A stretch of DNA of 64,000 nucleotides from an uncultured Clostridia bacterium (GTDB lineage: Bacteria > Bacillota > Clostridia > Christensenellales > Borkfalkiaceae). Where the stretch lies: contig CAKQRD010000007.1 of NCBI GenBank assembly GCA_934271275.1, forward strand, positions 62,001-126,000, in the 5' to 3' direction. Below are positions 53,471 to 62,121 of the stretch, in pieces; position 1 is the first letter of the stretch; each line of letters opens with the position of its first letter. A program made the translations under genes and the position numbers. Under the pieces are notes generated by a model that did not search any database, was not told the origin of the DNA, and worked only from the letters and a program-made list of their open reading frames with translations.

Positions 53471-54031
53471 TTAATCGCTCGGCAGAATGCCTATGGCTGT
53501 ATTTTTGTTCCACCTTGCGACAAGTTCGATATTTTGCTCTACGACATCGTCGAAATTCCATTCCGTATCGCCCGAGTACCAACCTATAAATTCATATTCG
53601 TAAGCCGACGTTCTGACGAACTCTTTTATTTTCGGCTTAACCGCTTTCCCGTGTACGGGGTCGTAAGCAATCTCCTGCTTTTCCACTCTGTCTCCGACTT
53701 CGCTGACGAAGGTCACCGAGTAAACCTCCGGCGACCATTTCGCAACGAGCGTTACTTCCGAAAAAACTTTATCCGTATCGAAATTCCATTTTTTCGCGCC
53801 GCTATACCAGCCGTCCAATTCGTAATGGTTTTTCGTCGGGGTTTTCGGTCTTTCTATAGATTCGCCGTTCTTTTTGCGTGTTTCGGAAACGATCTCTCCG
53901 TCCGATTCAAAATAAACGGTATACTCCGCGTCAGGCTTTTGCTTATCTTTCGTTTCGTCGGCACAAGCGGGCAATACGAAAACAAAAGCCATAAAGACTA
54001 AAATTACAGTAATTATCGAATATTTTTTCAT
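53471..54031 (-). CDS. InlB B-repeat lipoprotein
   Basis: 186 residues. Lipobox VLPAC, then two InlB/Flg_new B-repeats: one with YTVYFESDGEIVSETRKKNG through LDGWYSGAKKWNFDTDKVFSEVTLVAKW (about 38-98), and a second with YSVTFVSEVGD through GWYSGDTEWNFDDVVEQNIELVARW (about 103-175). Such repeats serve as small beta-grasp spacers or binding units on Gram-positive surface proteins. No strong ribosome site is seen before its ATG, which lies 10 nt after the upstream stop. A surface adhesive or glycan-contact role is inferred. Confidence 0.75.
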   Translation of the reverse strand: MKKYSIITVILVFMAFVFVLPACADETKDKQKPDAEYTVYFESDGEIVSETRKKNGESIERPKTPTKNHYELDGWYSGAKKWNFDTDKVFSEVTLVAKWSPEVYSVTFVSEVGDRVEKQEIAYDPVHGKAVKPKIKEFVRTSAYEYEFIGWYSGDTEWNFDDVVEQNIELVARWNKNTAIGILPSD

Positions 54032-54041
54032 CGAACAACCA

Positions 54042-57000
54042 TTATGACTCTGTGTTTAAGGTAAGTCCCGTTATACCCGTCGCCGGAATAAAGCTCTTTG
54101 ACATCATGAGTCCCGCCAAGGATTTTGCGTTGACTACGCAATCTTCAAAAGCATTCGCTTTGTTTTGATCCCACCCGTAGCTCTTTCCGAACAACGTATC
54201 GAGGTCTTTGCCTTCGGCGTTTATCGTTACTCTCCTGTAAGTCGAGTCCTTACTCATAAGTCTCGTTATAACTCCGCCTTCTGCGGTCGCGTCCAGAGTT
54301 CCGTGTATGCTCTTTATGTTTATCGTTACGTCTTCTATCGTCGCACCCGTTATGCTGCTCGCCAAGGTGCCTCTCCCGTTCTGATAATAATAAACGTTGA
54401 ACGTTATATTCTTAACGACCGCGCCGTTTCCTATGATTCCGAACAACCCGTGAGTCGCAAACGCTCCGTCTACCGCAAAACCGTTGCCGTCCAGCGTTCC
54501 GCGGAAGCCTATGCTTCCGTCCGCATTCTTCCAGTCGCCCTTGTTTTCGACGTTTATCCACGCTCCGCTCGAACCCACGTTCTGAGTTAATCTGTAATAT
54601 CCGTAAACGACGTTATCCGCGCCCGCCGTCGTCGCCGCCGTAAGCTCATCTATCGTAGAAATCTCTTTCGTTACCACAAGAACGTTCGCGGTGATATTGT
54701 AATATTTACCGTTTTTCAGGACGGTGACGCTCAACGTCTGATAGCCGTGATTCTGCGTGTTCGCCCTGAACTCGTCCGATACGGTTAGTTTACCGTTTAC
54801 AAACGTTACTTTTTCTCCTCCTAATGTTGCGCTTTCGATTGTCGCGTTCGCATATTCGCCGAGGTTTATCGCATATTCCGTTCCGCTCGATAAAACGATT
54901 TCGTTAGCAACGTTTAACTTAATGTTTTCCGTTATTTTAAGTCCCGTTATACCCGTTGCCGGAATAACGTCGCCCGAATGAATCAGCCCCGCCAAGGAGT
55001 TAGCGTTGACGACGCAATCTTCAAACGTATTCGCTTTGTCGGCTTTATACCTGCCGTAGCTCTTTCCGAACAACGTGTCGAGGTCTTTGCCTTCGGCGTT
55101 TATCGTTACTCTCCTGTAAGTCGCAGAGCGGCTCAGAAGCCCCGTTATAACGCCGCCTTCTGCAGTCGCGTCCAGAGTTCCGTGTATGCTCTTTATGTTT
55201 ATCGTTACGTCTTCTATCGTCGCGCCCGTTATGCTTCGAGCCAATGTCTGCCTGCCGTTCTGATAAAAATAAACGTTGAACTTTATATTCTTAACGACCG
55301 CTCCGTTTCCTATGATTCCGAACAACCCGTGAGTCGCAAAGTTTCCGTCTACCGCAAAACCGTTGCCGTCCAGCGTTCCGCGGAAGCCTATACTTCCGTC
55401 CGCATTCTCCCAGCTGCCTTTGTTTTCGACGTTTATCCACGCTCCGCTCGAACCCACGTTCTGAGTTAATCTGTAATATCCGTAGACCACGTTATCCGCG
55501 CCCGCCGTCGTCGCCGCCGTAAGCTCATCTATCGTTGAAATCTCTTTCGTTACTACAAGAACGTTCGCGGTGATATTGTAATATTTGCCGCCTTTCTGAA
55601 CGGTGACTTTCAACGTCCGATACCCGTGTTTCTGCGGATTTGCTCTGAACTCGTCCGATACGGTTAATTTACCGTTCGTGAAGGTCACGTTTTCGCCGCC
55701 GAGCGTTGCCGCAAGTATTGTCGCGTTCGCATATTCGCCGAGGTTTATCGCATATTCCCTTCCTCTTGACAAAACGATTTCTCTGTCTCCCGTAAGGGTT
55801 ACCTCTTCCGCGGGCAGCACCACCGTCACGCCGAGGTAAATGGTAACCGAGTTGTTTTCGACTTTTCCTATTAAAGTCAGCACCTGTGCGCCTATATCGG
55901 AAACAGCAAAATTTTCGGTTATGGTAAGAATTCCGCCCGCAAAGTTAAAGCCCTTTATTTCTCTGTCGCCGAGCTTAACGGATATTATTTCTTTTACGTC
56001 CGCGTTTTCTTCGCCGAGCGTAAGTTCAGACTGACTTCCGATAATGACGACGTTGTTTTCGTCGTTATAAGAACGCGCGTACGAAATTATTATACCCTCT
56101 ATCCCCTCCAAAGCATATAGGGACTCGGGAACGTTCATTCTGAGGCAAAGAAGTCCGCCGATTGACTTAACGTTCAGTTTAACGTTCGCGAACGTGTTGG
56201 CCTTTCTTGCGTCGTAGTTCCAGTAGCTGCAACCGAACAACGTATCGACTTTTCCGTCCGAGTTGATTTCAACGTTTCTGTACGTCGTCGAGTGACTCAT
56301 AAGCGCGGTAAGTATTCCGCCTTCCGTCAGATACGAATCGGATTCGCCGCTCTTAATATTTATAATCACGTTTTCGACCGCCGCGTCTCTTATCGAGCGG
56401 GCGAGAACGGTTCTGCCGTTCGCATATCCGTATGCATTCACCGTTAAATTCTTTATAACCGCGCCCTTGCCGACAAGCCCGAACAAACCTCTCGCAAAAA
56501 CGGTTCCCGTTACGGAATATCCGTTTCCGTCCAAAGTCCCGCGGAAACCGTAAAGCCCGTCCACGTTCTGCCAGTTCCGGTCGTTGCCGTTGTTGAATTC
56601 CGATTTGGGATTGCCGAGGTCTGCCGTCAATTTGTAATATCCGTAAATCGCGTATTCCGCCTTATCTGATTTAAGAAGTTCGTTAAACCGACCGACGTCG
56701 CTTATTTCCTCGGTTATTACCGTAACGGGAATTTGCAGAGTATAGAATTTATCGTTTTTTCCGACAAGCACCGTAAGCACGCTGCTACCGTGAATCAGCG
56801 GATTGCTTCTGAATTCCGCGTCGATATTCAGAGCGTTTGCGTCGTTTCCGAAATAATGTCCGTTGCAGGAAATCGAATATACGGTCGCGCCGCCGAATTC
56901 TTTGAGATCAACGGAGTTTGTCACTCTCCCGACGCAAATTTCCTGCGTCCCGGACAAAGTAATTTCCTCGGAATCCGTAAATATAACCGCGCTGATTCGC

Positions 57001-59429
57001 GCTCTGACAGAAATTCCGTTTCTGCCTTCAAAAGTTATATTTATGGTCGTCTCGCCTAACTCTTCGCCGAAAATATCTCGGTCGTTGAATAAATACAGAA
57101 CGCCGTCTTCAAATTTATACTCGTTTATTTTAACGCCTTTGCTTTCAATGCTTATTATTCCGGAACTTTTAAAACGCTCGCCCACGTTCAATTTGACGTT
57201 CGCGCCTTTTTCGTTTATTATGTCAGCCACGACGATTTCGACCGTTCCGATTATTTCTCCGCCGAATCCGTCTACGTTTTCGAGATAGACCGAAACGTAT
57301 TTACCGTCGGTATAATTTCTCGCTATTTCTTTTATGTCTTTAACCTTTATTTCGCACGCGTTGAATTCGTTGCCTTCAAACGAATACGCTCCTCCCCCGA
57401 ACAGCGAATTGATCAAAGCTTTTTCGGCATTTACGATAAGCCCGTTTACGACGTTGCCGCTAAATGCCTCGACGGAGATTATCCCCGCGCCGTCTTCGCC
57501 GAAGTCCGCCGTTTCCGCGGAAATTTCGATGCTTACGTTTTCAATTCTCGAACCTACCACATAATCGCCTATCACGGTTTTGCCCGTCACGTTCACTTCG
57601 CCGCGGAGAGCGAATTTAACGTTTCTTATCGTCGCGCCGCCGCTTACATAACCGAATAAACCGTGTTTTCCGAGTTCGGACGTTATAGTGTGTCCTTTGC
57701 CCTCGAAAATTCCGCAGAATCCGTTTTGGCCGTCGAATACGACGTCCCCCGCATCGTTTTCAAGCGCGTCGATAATTATATCGTTTTTAAGCTCGTAATA
57801 TCCGTAATTGCCCTGTTCTTTTATTGTCAATGCCTCTTTCAGTTCTTCCGCATTAGAAATGAACTTTGTAACGATTAAAACGGGAACTTTTACGATTTTC
57901 TGTCCTTTTTCGGCTCTTACCTTAACGGAAAGTTCTCTTTCGCCGTAGATTCCCGTCAAATCACTTCCCTTTATGCTCGTAAGCGAATTGCCGAGAGAAA
58001 TATCGTTGATATATATGCCGTCAACCGAATCGTAAGCGATTTCACCGAGATTTACGGCGTTATCCTCTTTGGAAAGATCTATGACTTGTCTTTCCCCGCC
58101 GACGCGTTCGATTTCGCTCGGCGTATAATCGGAAAGCATAATTTTCTTTATGTTCTCGATTGTTTTGCCGCTTACGCCGACATAGTCCGTAAGAAAGCTT
58201 TCTATCGCGTACGATAAAGGCTTATCCTCTATGCCGAAATTAGTCTTCAAAGCGTTAAGCGTCGCTCCGAACGCGACGAATGCCTTGCCGTCGTTCTGCA
58301 TAACGCCCGTATCGTCAAACGCCGTTTTATCCTCGTTCAACGCGCTTCTGTATCTCGCTCCGGACATTTTTGAAAAACTCGAAAGCTCGAAATCTCTCGT
58401 AAGATCATTCTCCCCGACGCCCAAAACAGCGTTAATAAGGAACGCGATAGTCCCCGTGCTGTCCGCACCGTTGTCGCAATGTATAATTACGGGATAATTG
58501 TCCTCGTTTGCCAGAACTCCGAACAGCCTCTTCAACTCCGAAGCCTTGTCGGCGTTAAAATCTTTACGGGCTGCCGAAGGTAATGCGTTCCACGTCGCAA
58601 AATCGAATATGTCGGTATAACTGCCGACGGAGAATTTATAATAGCCTGTCGCTTCGCCGAAATATTCCGATTTTTGTTTTGCTCCCGTTCTTAAATCGAT
58701 TTCGGTTTTTATACCGAGGTCGTTTTGCAAGGTCGCTTTACCGTCGGTCGTTAAACCCCGTATTCCGTCGGATAAATTACCCCTGAATATTTTTCCGTAT
58801 TTTACAGAACCGTTTTGCGCGCCGTATCCGCCAAGATCTCTTGCGTTTGTCGCGCCTTCCGCGTAAATATAACGAACGGAAACGTCGCTCGTGGTAAAAT
58901 GAAGAACATCGGACTCGTCGTTAGCAAAAGTACCCGCGACTTTCCAATAATACGTCGTAGCGGGTAATAAGTTATAAACGTCTAATTTATTCACGATTCC
59001 GGATGCGGTATATTCTTTCGCGTTTTCAAATCGGTCGTTATCCGCAAGGTATAACGTATATTTCGCGCTTCCGTTCTTTTTCCACGAGAAAGTAACGGGT
59101 TTTCCGCCTTTTTCTTCGGTTATCGCAGAATCTTTCTGCAAAACGGCGATTTGCTCGGCTTCCGTTTGCGCGGTAAAATATTCGTAAATCACGTCGTCGC
59201 AAATCGAAAGATCCGTTCCCGTATCGATTGTTTCGATGCGCGCTACGGTCGGCTCGTCGTCGTCACCCGAGGGCAATCCCCCCGACGGCTTGCCCCCGTT
59301 TCCCGTACAAGCAGCCGCACATACCAAAGCAATTACCGTAACAAAAACGAGAAACGCCGCAAGTACGCCCTTACGCCTTTTTTGAATTTTCAAATCGCCT
59401 GATAACATTTTTCTTTTTTCCTCCGTCAT
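54042..59429 (-). CDS. Giant modular lipoprotein with degenerate tyrosine-phosphatase domain
   Basis: 1795 residues. Lipobox CAAAC (Cys41). A fibronectin-like region (about 95-180) precedes a Y_phosphatase3-like domain (about 185-420: NARDLGGYG, KIFRGNLSDG, EIDLRTG, then the P-loop HCDNGADSTG). The catalytic Arg of CxxxxxR is Ser. After a linker come four beta-solenoid-like modules; the last two are almost identical and the first two divergent. AGGA precedes ATG 59429; a stronger GGAGG lies within the first codons before ATG 59408, which could be the true start. First gene of the large glycan operon. It is a surface protein, probably glycan binding. Confidence 0.85.
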   Translation of the reverse strand: MTEEKRKMLSGDLKIQKRRKGVLAAFLVFVTVIALVCAAACTGNGGKPSGGLPSGDDDEPTVARIETIDTGTDLSICDDVIYEYFTAQTEAEQIAVLQKDSAITEEKGGKPVTFSWKKNGSAKYTLYLADNDRFENAKEYTASGIVNKLDVYNLLPATTYYWKVAGTFANDESDVLHFTTSDVSVRYIYAEGATNARDLGGYGAQNGSVKYGKIFRGNLSDGIRGLTTDGKATLQNDLGIKTEIDLRTGAKQKSEYFGEATGYYKFSVGSYTDIFDFATWNALPSAARKDFNADKASELKRLFGVLANEDNYPVIIHCDNGADSTGTIAFLINAVLGVGENDLTRDFELSSFSKMSGARYRSALNEDKTAFDDTGVMQNDGKAFVAFGATLNALKTNFGIEDKPLSYAIESFLTDYVGVSGKTIENIKKIMLSDYTPSEIERVGGERQVIDLSKEDNAVNLGEIAYDSVDGIYINDISLGNSLTSIKGSDLTGIYGERELSVKVRAEKGQKIVKVPVLIVTKFISNAEELKEALTIKEQGNYGYYELKNDIIIDALENDAGDVVFDGQNGFCGIFEGKGHTITSELGKHGLFGYVSGGATIRNVKFALRGEVNVTGKTVIGDYVVGSRIENVSIEISAETADFGEDGAGIISVEAFSGNVVNGLIVNAEKALINSLFGGGAYSFEGNEFNACEIKVKDIKEIARNYTDGKYVSVYLENVDGFGGEIIGTVEIVVADIINEKGANVKLNVGERFKSSGIISIESKGVKINEYKFEDGVLYLFNDRDIFGEELGETTINITFEGRNGISVRARISAVIFTDSEEITLSGTQEICVGRVTNSVDLKEFGGATVYSISCNGHYFGNDANALNIDAEFRSNPLIHGSSVLTVLVGKNDKFYTLQIPVTVITEEISDVGRFNELLKSDKAEYAIYGYYKLTADLGNPKSEFNNGNDRNWQNVDGLYGFRGTLDGNGYSVTGTVFARGLFGLVGKGAVIKNLTVNAYGYANGRTVLARSIRDAAVENVIINIKSGESDSYLTEGGILTALMSHSTTYRNVEINSDGKVDTLFGCSYWNYDARKANTFANVKLNVKSIGGLLCLRMNVPESLYALEGIEGIIISYARSYNDENNVVIIGSQSELTLGEENADVKEIISVKLGDREIKGFNFAGGILTITENFAVSDIGAQVLTLIGKVENNSVTIYLGVTVVLPAEEVTLTGDREIVLSRGREYAINLGEYANATILAATLGGENVTFTNGKLTVSDEFRANPQKHGYRTLKVTVQKGGKYYNITANVLVVTKEISTIDELTAATTAGADNVVYGYYRLTQNVGSSGAWINVENKGSWENADGSIGFRGTLDGNGFAVDGNFATHGLFGIIGNGAVVKNIKFNVYFYQNGRQTLARSITGATIEDVTINIKSIHGTLDATAEGGVITGLLSRSATYRRVTINAEGKDLDTLFGKSYGRYKADKANTFEDCVVNANSLAGLIHSGDVIPATGITGLKITENIKLNVANEIVLSSGTEYAINLGEYANATIESATLGGEKVTFVNGKLTVSDEFRANTQNHGYQTLSVTVLKNGKYYNITANVLVVTKEISTIDELTAATTAGADNVVYGYYRLTQNVGSSGAWINVENKGDWKNADGSIGFRGTLDGNGFAVDGAFATHGLFGIIGNGAVVKNITFNVYYYQNGRGTLASSITGATIEDVTINIKSIHGTLDATAEGGVITRLMSKDSTYRRVTINAEGKDLDTLFGKSYGWDQNKANAFEDCVVNAKSLAGLMMSKSFIPATGITGLTLNTES
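54064..54720 (-). repeat. Module repeat, copy 2
   Basis: Nearly identical to copy 1 (50814-51470) and copy 3 (54940-55596); tandem with copy 3 at a period of 876 bp (292 codons). Confidence 0.85.
54940..55596 (-). repeat. Module repeat, copy 3
   Basis: Tandem with copy 2 inside the giant lipoprotein gene. Upstream copies in the same gene (about 56090-56760 and 57300-57900) are recognisable at protein level only. Confidence 0.85.
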
Positions 59430-59518
59430 CGATTTTCCTGCTCTTTTCTTTATTATGAAAAAAACAAGTTTTTTTATTTCTTTGTTTTAGTTTGCTTATT
59501 TATATCCGATAAGAGTTA

Positions 59519-59553
59519 TCCTTTCGTCGAAGACGAAAGGAAGGGTACCCTTC
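59519..59553 (-). promoter_or_regulatory. Adjacent inverted repeats, operator or leader structure
   Basis: TCCTTTCGTC-GAA-GACGAAAGGA followed directly by GAAGGGTACCCTTC. They lie about 90-125 nt before the start of the large operon, so they are either DNA operator sites or two stem-loops at the 5' end of its mRNA. Confidence 0.5.
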
Positions 59554-59691
59554 GATTTTTTAATTTCTATTTCGCGTTTTCGGTTAATTGCGTCTCCTGT
59601 TTTTAATAACGCGGTACATCTGTCCGTGTATCAAAATCAGCGTATTTACTTACGTTTTGTTTATAAAAAACATCTTTACCCCTTGTATCGT

Positions 59692-59720
59692 TTGCATTAT
59701 ACAACGAGATATGATATAAT
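59692..59720 (+). promoter_or_regulatory. Promoter of the divergent AraC gene
   Basis: TTGCAT (59692-59697), 17-nt spacer, TATAAT (59715-59720). Predicted start near 59727, 35 nt before the ATG. Confidence 0.72.
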
Positions 59721-59761
59721 TATTGTAAAATTCAATCAAAATTTTGTAGGTTTCTATCAAA

Positions 59762-60781
59762 ATGAAAAAGAATACGCAGAATTATCCGGTTATGCTTACA
59801 AAGCACACGAATCCGTTTTATTCGCTTAATAACGTTTCCGCTTTTTCGCAGGGGTTTGCATATTATCACAACCGCTCTTACCCGATTTTAATGCACTCTC
59901 ACGACTATTATGAACTGAACGTGATAACTTACGGTGAATGCAGACACTATGTTAAGAATAAGAATCACCCCGCGAAAGCCGGCGATATGTTTATGATTCC
60001 GCCGTACACCGAACACGGATACTGGTCGAACGATGAAAAGACAAAACTTTTCCATCTTATTATAAGGAACGAATTGCTGGAAGACTATAATAAACAATTA
60101 AATCATTATCCCGGTATAAAGCTTTTGTTTGAGGTCGAGCCGCAAATCCGGCAGGCATTTAACAACCTGTCGCTCAACATAAATATTCCGAAGGAACTGT
60201 TAAACGATTTTATAAGCGATTTCGACGACCTGATCGAAGCAGACAAGATAAAAGACGAGGACAACAGCACTATATTCGACTTGAAAACCGTAGGTCTTCT
60301 ATGTAAGCTCGCAAAGCTGGTATCGCAAAGATACACAAACACGGTCGAACCTCATAACAACACCGCCGACTATATAATTTTGAAAACCACGCAGTATATG
60401 GAGGAAAATTATTCCTCGAAACTTACGGTAGACGATTTGTCTAAAACAGTCAATATGTCAACGCCGAATTTCTTCAGGTACTTTAAAAAAGTTTTCAATA
60501 CGTCGCCTATGGAATATCTTAAAAAAATCCGTATCGCTCACGCTACCGCCATGCTTTCATCAACGGATAAACCGATATCTTTTATCGCGCAGGAATGCGG
60601 CTTTTTCGATCAATCCCATTTCACCAACGTGTTCAAACAGTCTACGAATATGAAGCCGAAAGAATTTCGTCAGAAAGCGCAAAATAAAACTGATAATATC
60701 TCCGAGAATAATAGGCGAAGAGACATGAAAAACGTTTCAAAGAAAAAATTTACAAACCAGACCGAAAGAACGGGAATATAG
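59762..60781 (+). CDS. AraC-family regulator, probable activator of the glycan operon
   Basis: 339 residues. Cupin sensor at the N-terminus (MHSHDYYELNVITYGECRHY, IPPYTEHGYW) and a complete double helix-turn-helix at about 205-305 (LTVDDLSKTVNMSTPNFFRY, then IAQECGFFDQSHFTNVFKQS and MKPKEFRQK). A basic tail of about 35 residues follows the DNA-binding domain. Divergent from the 17-gene operon, so it most likely controls it in response to a released sugar. The ribosome site is weak (GTAGG, 10-nt spacing). Confidence 0.88.
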   Translation: MKKNTQNYPVMLTKHTNPFYSLNNVSAFSQGFAYYHNRSYPILMHSHDYYELNVITYGECRHYVKNKNHPAKAGDMFMIPPYTEHGYWSNDEKTKLFHLIIRNELLEDYNKQLNHYPGIKLLFEVEPQIRQAFNNLSLNINIPKELLNDFISDFDDLIEADKIKDEDNSTIFDLKTVGLLCKLAKLVSQRYTNTVEPHNNTADYIILKTTQYMEENYSSKLTVDDLSKTVNMSTPNFFRYFKKVFNTSPMEYLKKIRIAHATAMLSSTDKPISFIAQECGFFDQSHFTNVFKQSTNMKPKEFRQKAQNKTDNISENNRRRDMKNVSKKKFTNQTERTGI

Positions 60782-60943
60782 GCAGAATCGGCAAGATATT
60801 TGCGTTATGGTTGTTGTAAACAAAGTTTTATACGAAACGTCCTGCCGACATACCAAACTAAACTATCAAATCTTATCCTTATACCTGCTTTTAAGCGGCC
60901 TTTTAAGCGGCGATAGCCGATAAAAAGCCGATGGATTAAACGC

Positions 60944-60985
60944 GCGGCGGGGACGACCGCTAATCCGCTTTTCCGTCCCCGCCGC
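60944..60985. other. Long GC-rich inverted repeat
   Basis: Perfect 12-bp arms GCGGCGGGGACG/CGTCCCCGCCGC around an 18-nt loop, about 160 bp after the AraC gene. Possibly a termination or 3'-end protecting structure, or a dispersed palindrome. Confidence 0.55.
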
Positions 60986-61038
60986 TTTCCGCGTTTTACT
61001 CCTTTCTCCGTATTTTCACCTTTTCGTTATACACCGAA

Positions 61039-61072
61039 AAACGCCGCTCTGCCCCTCGGCGTTCTTTTTTTT
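61039..61072 (+). terminator. Terminator downstream of the AraC gene
   Basis: 7-bp stem AACGCCG/CGGCGTT with a 10-nt loop followed by C and eight T residues on the plus strand. Confidence 0.8.
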
Positions 61073-61154
61073 ATTTCTTTTCCCTTACGCGCTCATAAAA
61101 AGCTTTCGCATCGATAGTTGTTTCGGCTTGTAATTAAGTATATCGTTCTCCCGG

Positions 61155-61310
61155 CTTAATGTCGGGTTTAATTTGCCGAAATCGTTTATCGATAAGCGTT
61201 CTTCGATAATTTTTCGGTTGATATTTTTTTACGTTATCCGATAAATACGGATCTATGATAACCCTTTCGTTTTTATGTTCGATATAATGCCCCCGCCTGA
61301 CCGAGCCAAG
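61155..61310 (-). pseudogene. UlaG-like metallo-hydrolase relic
   Basis: A minus-strand reading without start or full domain gives HYIEHKNERVIIDPYLSDNV then KKYQPKNYRR, aligning with IESKNSTFVIDPYLSNSVEK and IEPKNRRRQKID of the intact gene at 63279. It stops before the metal-binding HxHxDH motif. It lies at the 3' end of the same operon, so it is probably a truncated paralogue. Confidence 0.65.
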
Positions 61311-61330
61311 TTATCTTCGTTTTGCAGCCC

Positions 61331-62110
61331 CTACCATTTTACGGGATAAAGCTGAATCATATTTCCGCAATCGACGGTAAGTTCCGCGCCCGTGGTGTTT
61401 TTTGCGTGAGCCGCGAAATACCACGCCGCGTCGGCTATGTCCGAACCTTCCGCTATACCTCCGAGCGGAGAAAACGCAGACGGCACGTTCTTATAAAATT
61501 CGGGATTTTTATCCGTTCTGTCCGTATGAATCATTCCGGGCAAAACCGCATTCACTCTTATTTTATACTTGCCGAGATCGAGCGCGAGCGCGCGCATAAG
61601 CCCGAGTTGTCCGCTTTTGGAAGCGGAATAAGCCGCGCGTTCCGGTATCGCGCGATATGCGGTGTTGGAATTTATAAAAGTTATGCTTCCTCCGCCCGTT
61701 TTAATCATTCTTTCCGCCGCGCTACGTATTATGCAGAAATTCCACACGACGTTGGTATTTATAACCCTTACGAAATCGCAAAGCGGGCTTTCGAGCGCGG
61801 AAAACCCCGCGCCGAGGTCGGCGGCGTTAAGAATAACGTCCGTTATCGTTATCTCTTCTTTATCCAGCTCGGAAAAGAGCCTTTCGACGCCTTCTTCGTC
61901 CGCCGATAAATCCTCTTTAAGCGAGCAGAAAACCTTGCCTACTATTTTTACCTGCGGAAATTTTTCGCGATAACGTTTTTCCGCCTCCGCCACGCGCTCC
62001 GCGTTTCTGCCGGTAAAAACCACGTTTTCGCCTTCTTTGGCGAACTTTTCAACTATCGCCGCGCCCGTATTCACGCACGCGCCGGTTACTAAAGCCCATT
62101 TTTCGGTCAT
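61331..62110 (-). CDS. SDR-family NAD(P)-dependent dehydrogenase
   Basis: 259 residues, a classical short-chain dehydrogenase. Cofactor loop TGACVNTGAA, NAAD in place of NNAG, catalytic Ser in TFINSNTAYR, YSASKSGQ with Tyr/Lys, and VNAVLPGMI. Thr/Gly-rich cofactor region with FTGRN suggests NADP or NAD. It is 11 nt after the dehydratase gene, so a sugar or sugar-acid dehydrogenase step is inferred. Candidate substrates are L-fucose or a 2-keto-3-deoxy sugar acid. Confidence 0.85.
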   Translation of the reverse strand: MTEKWALVTGACVNTGAAIVEKFAKEGENVVFTGRNAERVAEAEKRYREKFPQVKIVGKVFCSLKEDLSADEEGVERLFSELDKEEITITDVILNAADLGAGFSALESPLCDFVRVINTNVVWNFCIIRSAAERMIKTGGGSITFINSNTAYRAIPERAAYSASKSGQLGLMRALALDLGKYKIRVNAVLPGMIHTDRTDKNPEFYKNVPSAFSPLGGIAEGSDIADAAWYFAAHAKNTTGAELTVDCGNMIQLYPVKW

Positions 62111-62121
62111 AGCTTTACCCC

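Larger units (their letters stand above)
59430..59761. other. Divergent control region of the glycan operon
   Basis: 332 bp between the giant lipoprotein and the AraC gene. It contains the AraC promoter (59692-59720), a 10-bp inverted repeat with a 3-nt loop (59519-59541) and an adjoining perfect 14-bp palindrome GAAGGGTACCCTTC (59540-59553). I found no convincing minus-strand promoter; the operon may depend on an activator. Confidence 0.6.
60782..61330. other. 549-bp intergenic region with hairpins and a gene relic
   Basis: Contains a 12-bp perfect GC stem (60944-60955 with 60974-60985, 18-nt loop), a plus-strand terminator (61039-61072) and, on the minus strand, a decayed metallo-hydrolase fragment (61155-61310). 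The remainder is featureless. Confidence 0.6.

Noticed and set aside
54165..55469. Long plus-strand open frames repeated across the module region
   Set aside because: They are antisense shadows of the repeated modules; composition is Arg/Tyr-rich and no ribosome sites are present.
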